A stretch of DNA of 64,000 nt from Haliotis asinina. Lineage: Eukaryota > Mollusca > Gastropoda > Lepetellida > Haliotidae. The stretch lies in NCBI RefSeq assembly GCF_037392515.1, contig NC_090280.1:29269118-29333117 (forward strand). The letters run 5' to 3'. Below, piece after piece: positions 30,323-40,292 of the stretch (its first letter is position 1; each line of letters opens with the position of its first letter). The translations under genes and the position numbers were made by a program. The notes below the pieces were generated by a model. That model saw only the letters and a list, made by a program, of their open reading frames with translations, was not told the DNA's origin and did no database searches.

Positions 30323-33300
30323 AATGCTCCCAAATCGGTGAAGGCATGTTACTGTAACACCCAAGTTGAGACCCACATTATCAACCCGCTCAGGCATAAA
30401 AACAATATGTTAATGGTAAATTTACTAACATATCAAAATCCCCTTCTGATACATTCAGTTGCAACTTTGTTAAAACATATATTTATTGCTAGATAATTAT
30501 TTTAATTTGTGTTCACGTGACATTACAAACGCAGTATATCTCAACTGCAAATTGGTCCATAAGCCCGTATATTACCGAATAAAAATGTCTGTCTGTCAAA
30601 ATGGACACAGTGTATCTACCTGCTCAATGTCTGTTATGTGTGTTCATTGTGGTGAGAAGACACACACAACAGAACATTGTGACAGTGATTTTAAAAAATG
30701 CACGAACTGCTCAGGCGACCATTCATCTTCTCCGAAACAATGACCAATTAGGAAAGAGCAAATGGCGATAAACAAGCTAAAGTTTTCCCAAAATATTTCT
30801 TTTTCTGAGGCAAAAAAAATCTGGTGAAGAGATCTGACCTTCCAGAAAGTTATGTTACAGTAGCAAAATCATCACCTGAATCCAGCTCGAAAATAACAAA
30901 ATCATCCACAGGATGCCAAACTACCTTGACTTGGGTCAGTTCCGACTGTCCACAGCTTCTGTACCTTCCTATATCATCCCAGACTGAGGAATCACTTATT
31001 AGTTCCTCAAAGTATTTTTCTGGTCATAAATCCCCTTCTTCTTCACAGTCACGCTCTGAGTCCCACTCAACAGCTGACAGACAACAAATTGCTAAAATAA
31101 GCCCAAAGCTAAGCCTGATGCTTCAAAACAACAAAGTGGCAGAGCACCAAAGGGTCACAAAATAGAATTCAATTGTTCAACAAATATGGATCTCTTGAAG
31201 ACAAGGACGTGTCTCAAATGGTCCATTCTAGGACACATAGCTTGTCGCCCTCCACAAGAGTGCGGGGTAGATCCCCAATAAATCCACCCAAAAGATAGTT
31301 TATTCCACTAATATTGTACAGTGGAACTGCAGAGGACTGAGGACTAACTTACATGATTTGCAGGTATTAGTCCAAATTTTTACACCTTCAGCGATCTGTT
31401 TGCAGGAGACGTATTTAAAACAGACATACACTTTTGACCTTCATCATTACAAAGCATGTCATTGCTTTTCACCTCCAGGTGATAAGGCCACAATAGGATC
31501 TTCCATTCTAGTCAATGAGAACATTATCCATAGCCCCGTTTCACTTAATACCAATTCCTTGCCGTACAACTAACTTTGCACGTTGCGTTTACATTATCTT
31601 CTCTCTATATCTCTCCGTCTTTGACGTTTTACAAAAGGTTAACTGGGCTTTATATGAAACACTGTGTGCTGCAAAACTTAAACCTGAACGTTTTATTGAC
31701 TTTCCTGATGCTATTAAATGCTTTCCTGATGAACTGAATTCCATTGCTGATGAGTGCATACCAAATTCCTCTGCAGTTCCACATATCCGGAAACCATGGT
31801 TCAGTGAAGATTGCAAACAAGCTAGGAAGGCAAGGAAAAAAGCAGAACATTATTTCCGTCGCCATCCTATGGTGTATAATTTAAATACATTTTAAATTTT
31901 AAATGCTAAAGCGCAGCGTACGTTTAAACAGAACAAACGCCAACCTTGGCAAAATTATGTATCCAAAATAAATTCTTGGACACTCATGTCCAAGGTATGG
32001 AACATGGTCAAGATAATTAAAGGTGAAGATACTAAATCTGGAGTCCATCATCTTAAACATGGAGATCAATTACAGATAAATCAGATATTGCAAAAAAACT
32101 GGGTGAAATTGTCTCTAAACACTCTTTCTTTTCTAATTATGTGTCTACATTCCAAAAGTACCAAAAACAACAAGAAAGGAAACCTATTAACTTCAGTTCT
32201 GATAATGGGGAATACTATAATGAACTATTTTCTGCTCACAAGCTCTATACGGCTCTTGAGCAAGCCCACGATACTGCTACAGAAGCTGATAACATACATC
32301 ATCAACTCCTGAAGCACTTACCAGAATCCTGTCTTCAAACTGTGTTGACTATTTTTGATTATATTTGGACATCGGTTAACTTTCCTCCCTCATGGCGTGA
32401 CGCTATAGTAGTACCAATACCTAAACCTGCACGTGATCATACGGATCCGTCAAATTATCGAACAATTTCACTAACTAGCTGTGTTTGCAAAACCATGGAA
32501 CGCATGATAAATAATCGACTTGTTTGATACTTCGAAACAAAAGACCTTGTAACAGATATACAGTGTGGTTTCCGTAAAAATAGAGGTACTGTCGATCATT
32601 TAGTGCGTTTAGAATCATTTGTTAAAAACACTTTAATCTATAAACAACACGATGTGTATATCTTTTTGGATCTTGAGAAGGCATATGATACAACCTGGAA
32701 ATATAGCATTTTAAGAGATTTACATGACTTCGGTTTGCCAGGTCGTTTGCCTGATTTGTGGCCAACTTTTTAAATGACAGATAATTCCAGGTCCGCGTGG
32801 GTTCTGCCCTTTTTGATCATTACAATCAGTATCAGGGTGTTCCACAAGGCAGTATTTTGTCTGTTTATGTCTTATTTTAGCATAAAGATCAACAGTTATT
32901 CTAAAGGCCTACGACTTCGTCTTGGTTCTTTTAGAACCTCAGAGTCTCCTATCGACAGTCTTTACGTCGAAGGTGATGACCCTTCTCTCAACCAACGCCG
33001 TATAAAACTATTTTTACAATACATTACAAACTTAGCTTCTAATGAGTCTAACCCCGCATTTAATTGTGTCTTTAATCCTCTTTATGAGGATTTGTATAAC
33101 AAAACGTTTTCCCTTGTTCCGCCTCTTGGGCTCAGAATCAAGCCATTTCTTGCTGCTTCTAGCATTGAGCTGGAAAATATAGTTCTTCTCCTCCTGAGCA
33201 ATTGGTTAGATCCCAAGTGGACCTAACATTAACTACATTTAAAAATGAGAGAAGAATATAATCAATTAAAACATAAATATAGCAATTAAAAATCATTATT

Positions 33301-33983
33301 TATCTGCCACTGTCATTGGATCGAAAACAATATCTTCTTGATTACCGGATAACAGCTCGAATTTTACAGCTGAAGCCATATCAACGGCTCTTAAATATAT
33401 TCAAAGGCACCCTAAACATTAACAGTATATAATCTTTTCAGACTCTCTTTCTTGCTTTCAGGCTATTAAAATATTTCTTGCCAACATTATTGATTTGTAT
33501 AGTAATCTTGCTACTGTTGGTTACCCAGCCACGTTGGCGTTTCTGGTAACACAATAGCCGATCTTGCTGCCAAGGCAGCACTCAACAAATCTGAGACACC
33601 ACTTCTTATTCCATACTCTGATTACAAAGCTAGCATTAGAACTTACATCCGTGATCTGATGCAGAAGACGTGATACACCCAAGTAGGTATGAATAAATTA
33701 CATGAAATAAAACCGCATGTTGGTTACACTTACTTGGCATTACATTTGGGCTGTCAGTCCAGATTTAAAGAGGTTATTTTACGACGATGTCGATATACCT
33801 ATGCATACCTATTGAAATGTGAGGATCCTCCATTTTGTATCCCTTTTGATGAGAGAGTAACGGTCAAGCATATCCCGCTTGACCGTGTTGAATTCTTCAT
33901 CATAAGGAATAAGTATTTTACAGGTAAAACAATTAAGGACCTTTTTAACACTTTTAGGTATAACGTTCACCCCAGATGTGTTT
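30323..33983 (+). mobile_element. LINE-1 copy C, 5'- and 3'-truncated, heavily decayed
   Basis: Continues past the duplication: ORF1 to about 31,300 (frames 30,486-30,743 and 30,824-31,165), then endonuclease (31,358-31,573), a large deletion, linker (31,515-31,895), RT pieces (31,986-32,527, 32,560-32,760), another deletion joining RT to the C-terminal thumb (32,774-33,226), and RNase H remnants to about 33,955. It lacks the 3' UTR, since LINE-1 copy D begins at 33,984. Many stops. Confidence 0.85.
31290..33955 (+). pseudogene. LINE-1 copy C ORF2 remnants
   Basis: Recognisable segments: PSAICLQETYLKQTYTF (endonuclease), LNSIADECIPNSSAVPHIRKPW (linker), DAIVVPIPKPARDHTDPSNY (RT finger), DLEKAYDTTWKY (palm A, about 32,670), RRIKLFLQYITNLASNESNP (post-RT), and CIPFDERVTVKHIPLDRVEF (C-terminal zinc motif with a lost Cys). 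The catalytic FVDD block and half of the endonuclease are deleted. Clearly dead. Confidence 0.85.
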
Positions 33984-34041
33984 GGCACCCATGAAGAGCC
34001 ACCTCCTCGTGGTGGGTGGTGGGTGACGCTAAGTGTTTTTC
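33984..34041 (+). ncRNA. HDV-like self-cleaving ribozyme at the LINE-1 5' end (copy D)
   Basis: Same 58-nt fold as copy A. P1 GGCACCC (33,984-33,990) with GGGTGGT (34,014-34,020): the G.U closing pair is kept but there is one G-G mismatch beside it. AT joint. P2 GAAGAGC (33,993-33,999) with GTTTTTC (34,035-34,041), all seven pairs kept through G.U wobbles. P3 ACC/GGT (34,001-34,003 with 34,011-34,013) around TCCTCGT. P1.1 GG at 34,021-34,022. Catalytic CTAA at 34,029-34,032. The P1 mismatch probably weakens cleavage. The element again begins at exactly the predicted cleavage site, after unrelated flanking DNA (tgtgttt). Confidence 0.7.
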
Positions 34042-34257
34042 TCCCGTGTGAACCCGGGACAGAATGTGTCCACAGCACCCCATTGATTGTCGTAAGAGGC
34101 GACTAGATTGGGCAACCTGTTTGCCGTGGGTTGCGTCCCGTGTCGGTGAAGGACGGGATTCTGGTGGTTGAGGGCAGTTGGGCTTTTAACTGTGTTCCAT
34201 TTGCCCAACACACCATCTTCGGCCCTTACTTCACCTAGACGGGTGGTTGAATGGGCT

Positions 34258-35320
34258 GTCTCCAAAGGTATTCAAGGTATGGCTGGAGATGTGAAAAACA
34301 TTAGACGATTACATTCGGGTGCACTGTTAGTTGAATGTAGTAAAAAACAACAATCCACCAACCTGATGAACATCAAATCTTTCGTGGGCATTCCCGTCAC
34401 AGCGTCTGCTCACAAAACCCTGAACACAAGCAAATGTATCGTTAGGGATCGAGACCGATTGTTTGACGAAAAGTCTGTTTACTTTTTCCTCTCCAAAGGC
34501 ACCCAAATCAGTGAAGGCAGGCTACTGTAATATTCAGGTTGATACATACATCCCCAACCCGCTCAGGTGTTTTAAATGCCAGAAATATGGACATGGTGTA
34601 TCTACCTGCACATTGTCTGTTGTGTGTGCTCACTGTGGTGAGAAGACACACACAACAGAAGATTGTGACAGTGACTTTAGAAAATGCACCAACTGCTCAG
34701 GCGACCATTCATCTTCGTCAAAACAGTGCCCAATATGGAAAGAGCAAATGGAAATAAACAGAATAAAGTATACCCAAAACATCTTTTTTTCTGAAGCAAA
34801 ACAACTGGTAAAGAGATCTGACCTTACAGAAAGTTATGCTACAGTCGCAAAACCACCATCTGAGTCCAGATCTAAAATAACAAAATCATCTACAGGCTGC
34901 CAAACTACCTTGACTTGGGTCAATTGCGATTCTCCACAGCTTTTATCCCCTACTATGTCATCTCAGACTGAGGAATCACTTCCTAGTACCTCAAAGTCTT
35001 CTTCTGCTAACAAATCATCATCTCAGTCGAACTCAAAATCTCAGTCGACAGCTGATAGTCAGCAAACGGTAAAAAGTAAACCAAAGCCTAAGGCTGATGC
35101 TTCAAAACAACAAAGTGGCAGAGCTCCTAAAGGGTCAGAGAACAAAATTCAATTGTTCAATAAATATGGGTCTCTTGAAGACATGGACGTTTCTGAAAAC
35201 GTCCATTCTGTGGCACATAGCTTGTCGCCCTCCAAAAGAGTGCGGGGTAGATCCCCAATAAATCCCCCCAAAAGACAGTTTATTCCAGTAATATTGTACA
35301 GTGGAACTGCAGAGGATTGA
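34258..35320 (+). pseudogene. LINE-1 copy D ORF1 (N-terminus deleted, frameshifted)
   Basis: 34,258-34,470 reads VSKGIQGMAGDVKNIRRLHSG to RDRLFDE; after an internal deletion of about 110 bp relative to copy A the frame changes to 34,463-35,320. That frame has the three knuckles (CFKCQKYGHGVSTC, CAHCGEKTHTTEDC, CTNCSGDHSSSSKQC) and the Ser-rich tail, ending SINPPKR-like then GTAED. Compared with copy A it reads through the ORF1 stop by 12 codons. Confidence 0.85.
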
Positions 35321-38300
35321 GGACTAATTTACATGAATTACAGCTATTAGTCCAAGATTTTACACCTTCAGCGATATGTCTCCAGGAGACATATTTAAAG
35401 CAAACAGATACATTTGACCTTCGTCATTTTAATGCATACCATTTTTATTCCCCTCCGGGTGATAGGGCCAGTGGCGGATCATCCATTCTAGTCAGACAAA
35501 ACGTTATTCAAAGCCCTGTTCCACTTACTACTAATATGCAGGCTGTTGCTGTGAGAATTACTTTACATGTAGCGTTTACGCTATGCTCTCTTTATATTTC
35601 ACCGTCTTCGGCGTTTGCCAAAACCGATCTTCAAGCTCTATACGATCAGCTCCCGAAGCCCTGTATTCTAATGGGAGATTTAAATGGGCACAACCCACTC
35701 TGGGGTAGTGTAACTACAAACGCTAAAGGTAAATTGTTGGAGGACTTTTGTTCTGATAATGATTAATGTATTTATAATGATGGTTCCAACACATATTTAC
35801 ACCTTGGTACAGGGACCTATTCTGCTCTCGACTTGTCACTCACAAATTCAGAACTACTAAATGAATTCGAATGGTCAGTCCACGATGACCTCTGTGGAAG
35901 TGACCATTTTCCTACAATATTAAAAGCTGTAATTCCCTCTGATGTTCCTCCATCATCAAGGCGGAATTTTAAAAAGGCTAACTAGGCTTTATATGAAACA
36001 CTGTGTGCTGAAAAGCTTAAACCTGAACGTTTTATTGACATTCCTGATGCTATTAAGTGTTTTTCTGATGAATTGAATTCCATAGCTGATGTGTGTATAC
36101 CAAATTCCTCTGTAGTTCCACATATTCGAAAACCATGGTTCAACGATGAGTGCAAACAAGCTAGGAAGGCAAGGAAAAAAGCAGAACATTATTTCCGTCG
36201 CCATCCTATGGTGCATAATTTAAATAAATTCAAACTTTTTAATGCTAAAGCACGGCGTACTTTTAAATAGAACAAACGCCAATCTTGGCAAAATTATGTA
36301 TCTAAAATAAATTCTCGGACACCCATGTCCAAGGTATGGAACATGGTCCAGAAAATTAAAGGTAAAGGTACTAAATCCACTATCCATCATCTTAAACATG
36401 GAGATCAATTGCTTACTGATAATTCAGATATTGCTAACAAACTGGGTGAAACACTTGCTTAACACTCTTCCTCTTCAAATTATGCACCTAAATTCCAGTA
36501 ATATCAAAAACAGGAAGAAAAGAAAAAAATATTAATTTCAATTCTGATAATGGGGAAGAAAATAATGAAACTTTTTCTATTCATGAACTCCATACTGCTC
36601 TTGATCAAGCTCATGACACTGCTACAGGAGCTGATAACATACATTATCAACTCCTGAAGCACTTACCAGAATCCTGTTTAGAGACGCTCTTATCGGTTTT
36701 TGATGATATTTGGACTGCCGGAAAATTTCCTTCTTCATGGCGTGATGCCATAGTAGTACCAATACCTAAACCTGGACGGGATCATACTGATGCATCCAAT
36801 TATCGTCCGATTTTATTAACTAGCTGTGTTTGCAAAACCATGGAACGCATGATAAATAATCGACTTGTTTGGTACTTGGAAACTAATAACCCCATAACAG
36901 ATATACAGTGTGGTTTCCGTCAAAACAGAGTGAGTGAGTGAGTGAGTGAGTGAGTTTAGTTTTATGCCGCACTCAGCAATATTACAGCTATATGGCGGCG
37001 GTCTGTAAATAATCGAGTCTGGACCAGACAATCCAGTGATGAACAACATGAGCATCGATCTGCGCTATTGGGAACCGATGACATGCGTCAACCAAGTCAG
37101 CGATCCTGACCACCCGATCCCGTTAGTCGCCTCTTACGACAAGCTGAGTCGCCTTTTATGGCAAGCATGGGTTGCTGAAGGCGTATTCTACCCCGGGACC
37201 TTCACGGGTGCGTCAAAACAAGTACAGTCGATCACTTAGTGCGTTTAGAATCATTTGTTAAAAACGCACTGATCAATAAACAACACGCTGTATCCATCTT
37301 TTTGGATCTTGAGAAGGCATATGATACAACCTGGAAATATGGCATTTTAAGGGATTTACATGACTTCGGTTTGCGAGGTCGTTTGCCTCAATTTATTGCC
37401 AACTTTTTAAATGACAGACAGTTCCAGGTCCGTGTAGGTTCTACCCTGTCTGATCATTACAATCAGGATCAGGGTGTTCCACAAGGCAGTATTTTGTCTG
37501 TCACTCTTTTTAGTATCAAGATCAACAATTTATCTAAAAGTTTAAAAGATTCAATTGATGGATCGTTATTTGTGGATGATTTTAATATTTCTTCTCGTGG
37601 AAAAAATATGCATACTATTGAACGACAAATGCAGCTTTGTTTAAACAAAATAGATAAATGGTGTCTTGAAAATGGCTTCAAATTTTCTAAATCAAAAACC
37701 AATTGTGTACACTTCTGCCGTAAATATATACCACATAAAGACCCAGAAATATTTCTAAGTGGCACCCCTATCAAAGTTGTCAAGGAGGCTAAGTTCTTGG
37801 AACTTATTTTTGATTCACATTTGACCTTTTTGCCGCATATTAAATCCCTAAAAGCCAAATGCTTGAAGGCTCTCGATTTATTAAAGGTTGATTCTAATTC
37901 AAAATGGGGCGGGGATCAGTCTACCCTCCTTCACTTATATAGATCACACGTGCGATCGAAACTTGATTACGGCTCCATCGTATATGGTGGAGCTTGTCAA
38001 AGCAACCTAAAACTACTTGATCCTGTGCACCACCAAGGCCTAAGACTTTGTCTCGGTTCTTTTACAACTTCTCCTATCGACAGTCTGTACGTCGAGGCTG
38101 ATGAGCTTTCTCTCAACCATCGCCGTATAAAACTATCTTTACAGTACATTACAAAATTAGCTTCTAATGAGTTTAATCCTGCAATTAATTTTGTCTTTAA
38201 TCCTCTTTATGAGGATTTGTATAACAAAACGTCTTCCCTTGTTCCGCCTCTTGGGCTCAGTATTAAGCCATTTCTTGCTGCTTCTAGTATTGAGCTGGAA

Positions 38301-39206
38301 AATATAGCTCCTTCCCGTCTTCTTTCTTCTCCTCCTTGGCAGTTGGTTAGGCCCCAAGTGGACCTAACATTAAGTACATTTAAAAAATCAGAAACGAATG
38401 AATTACAATACAAACAAGAATATAATCAACTAAAACATAAATATAGCAAATATAAATCCTTATTTACAGATGATCTCCAAGGACGGTGGTGCAGTTGCTT
38501 GTGCCACTGTCATTGGATCCAGAACAATATCTTCTAGATTACCAGACAACACCTCTATTTTTACAGCTGAAGTCAATGCCATACTAACGGCTCTTAAATA
38601 TATTCAAAGACATCCTAAACATAAACAATATATAATCTATTCCGACTCTTTTTCTTGTCTTCAGGCTATTAAAATATGTCTTGTAAACATCCACTTTTAA
38701 CTGATATTATTGAATTGTATAATGATCTTGCTACTGGCCAATACGACATCATCTTCTGTTGGTTACCCAGCCACGTAGGCATTTCTGGTAACACAATAGC
38801 CGATCTTGCTGCCAAGGCAGCACTCAACAAATCTGTGACACCACTTCTTATTCCATACACTGATTATAAAGCTAACATTAGATCTTATATCTGTGATCTG
38901 ATGCAGAAGATGTGGGACACCCAGGTAGGCATCAATAAATTACATGAAATAAAACCCTATATTGGTTATTCCTACTTGGGTTGTCAGTCCAGATTTGAAG
39001 AGGTAATCATGCGGCGATGTCGTATTGGCCATACTAGCTATAGATATTCTCATTCATGCCTATTGAAAGGTGAAGATCCTCCGTTTTGTATCCCTTGTGA
39101 TGAGAGAACCACGGTCAAGCATATCCTGCTTGACTGTGTTGAATTCTCCATCATAAGGGATAAATATTTCAATGTCAAAACAATGAAGGACCTTTTTAAC
39201 TCTTTA
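35267..39206 (+). pseudogene. LINE-1 copy D ORF2, interrupted by SINE and Polinton
   Basis: Endonuclease starts in the -1 frame over ORF1 with IVQWNCRGLRTNLHELQ. GDLNGHNPLWGS follows; the frame stops (TAA 35,764) inside the endonuclease. RT: 36,570-36,927, then after the SINE 37,211-38,537, with SVFLDLEKAYDTTW-like motif A, GVPQGSILSVTLFS and FVDDFNIS intact. RNase H: 38,470-38,700 (IIYSDSFSCLQAIK) and 38,676-39,206 (WLPSHVGISGNTIADLAAKAA, CIPCDERTTVKHILLDC). The Polinton cuts the last ~20 codons, which continue at 53,245. Confidence 0.9.
36928..37210 (-). mobile_element. Complete SINE with (ACTC)n tail and 10-bp TSD
   Basis: Target duplication CGTCAAAACA at 36,918-36,927 and 37,211-37,220. 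Read on the minus strand: head CACCCGTGAAGGTCCCGGGG, AGCAACCCATGCTTG, two copies of a GGCGACT-containing motif, GGGATCGGGTGGTCAG, a body through GCGCAGATCGATGCTCATG, and a 3' end resembling the LINE-1 stem-loop (ATATAGCTGTAATATTGCTGAGTGCGGC) followed by ACTCACTC repeats (36,928-36,953 on +). No coding potential. The tail similarity indicates mobilisation by LINE-1-type machinery. Confidence 0.88.
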
Positions 39207-39211
39207 ACATT
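39207..39211. repeat. Left target duplication of the Polinton (ACATT)
   Basis: ACATT precedes the left TIR and recurs at 53,240-53,244. Polintons normally duplicate 6 bp; only 5 match here. Confidence 0.6.
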
Positions 39212-39356
39212 AGTAGTATAAACAATGGGGGTTTTAAAACACTTTCAAGAAAAGTCTCTACAAAGCCTTATTTACTAAATAAGGCTTTGGTTGGGCCCTT
39301 AGCTCTTGCTACTATTACCCCTACTACTTAACGTGTGTTGGAGGTAACACTGTGCC
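39212..39356 (+). repeat. Polinton left terminal inverted repeat
   Basis: 145 bp, matching the reverse complement of 53,095-53,239 except at 39,222 (a/t) and at one C/T in the acccctact block. It contains a 29-bp palindrome at 39,261-39,289 (arms CAAAGCCTTATTTA). The integrase stop lies inside it. Confidence 0.95.
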
Positions 39357-40292
39357 GTACGGTACGATCAATAATTCTTCTCTTACAAACCCCCTACCCG
39401 GCCCATCCCTCAAGTAGTATAAGTTAGGTTCGTCGGCTTTCATATCCACTTTATCTATGTTGTAAGTTTTGACTGACCATATAGGATCGGTGGCCCGCTT
39501 ACGGCTATCACCCTCGTGTTCCCCCGGCTGGTATAGATACCTCACTAGGGCCCTATCTGGTATCTGTTTCTCCTTCCTACGCAATGGAGCGGCCGACTCT
39601 GCAACTATTGATTTTAGTTTGATAGCGTCTGCCGGTTTCTTACCGGTGAGACGGGTGACTTCATGGTTGATTGCCGACACCACCTTGGGTAACCTCGTGA
39701 CCCATTCAGTCGATCGTTTTCCAGGGGTGACCATCTCCCTAGCATACTGATGGCCGAACAAGCGCTCAGCCAAAGTCCTATTAAATCTCTCAACTATGGC
39801 TTGGCTGCGATGGGCTCCGGCCGTGCCACGCCTGACCTTTGTATCGTGTTTGGCTAGCAGTTGTGACACGGCACCCATGAACTCCCGTCCGGGGTCAACT
39901 TGCAGCTCTGTGGGCCACGTCAGCGGACTGCGTTTGTATATGCGTTCGAATCCTCTGGCTACCTGGGCCGAATCTTTCGTGGTCAAGGGTTCGGCTTCCT
40001 TGTAACGACTGGCTACGTCCACTACGGTTAAGGCATACTTGTACCTCTTGTCGTGGGGTAGGAACAGTAGGTCTGCCTGGTGAACGCTATTAGGTATGTT
40101 AATACCGAACCTCCTTCTAGGCACGTAGCGTGGTGCCGGCAAATAGATCTGCCACAGGGCTTGTTTTTCAAGCCACGCTTTGGCTTCCTCCGGGGGTACT
40201 CGCGCTATTTTAGCTAGCTTATCTACTGCGCTAGCTCCTTTCCAGTACCCACGCGGGCTGTAGTAAATAGCCTCAAATTTTTTCATGTCCAT
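39324..40292 (-). CDS. Polinton integrase (retroviral-type DDE)
   Basis: 322 residues, last gene toward the left TIR. The catalytic core has Asp74 (HQADLLFL), Asp133 (QVDPGREF) and Glu168 (SQAIVERFNRTLAERLF), with 34 residues between the last two, as in rve integrases. A helical N-terminal region (residues 20-50) precedes the core; the C-terminal part (230-320, LVRYLYQPGEHEGD, PIWSVKTYNIDKV) resembles the SH3-like tail of Polinton integrases. Integrase joins TIR ends to host DNA with 5-6 bp duplications, as seen at this site. The start at 40,292 overlaps the polymerase stop by 20 bp. Intact. Confidence 0.95.
   Translation of the reverse strand: MDMKKFEAIYYSPRGYWKGASAVDKLAKIARVPPEEAKAWLEKQALWQIYLPAPRYVPRRRFGINIPNSVHQADLLFLPHDKRYKYALTVVDVASRYKEAEPLTTKDSAQVARGFERIYKRSPLTWPTELQVDPGREFMGAVSQLLAKHDTKVRRGTAGAHRSQAIVERFNRTLAERLFGHQYAREMVTPGKRSTEWVTRLPKVVSAINHEVTRLTGKKPADAIKLKSIVAESAAPLRRKEKQIPDRALVRYLYQPGEHEGDSRKRATDPIWSVKTYNIDKVDMKADEPNLYYLRDGPGRGFVREELLIVPYGTVLPPTHVK

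Larger units (their letters stand above)
28523..31025. repeat. Tandem duplication, unit 2 (2503 bp)
   Basis: Direct, same-orientation copy of 26,020-28,522. At its end the LINE-1 copy C sequence carries on into cataaatccccttc, showing that unit 2's right edge is the ancestral junction. The junction at 28,522/28,523 fuses LINE-1 ORF1 to LINE-2 RT. Confidence 0.93.

Noticed and set aside
34029-34265. Minus-strand frame over the LINE-1 copy D leader
   Set aside because: It matches the plus-strand shadow frame at 5685-5867 because both read the leader antisense; a noncoding leader repeated in two copies, not a conserved gene.
36929-36953. GTGA repeat as a CRISPR-like or minisatellite array
   Set aside because: It is the (ACTC)n tail of a reversed SINE with a target duplication; no spacers. 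No CRISPR array is present in the window.
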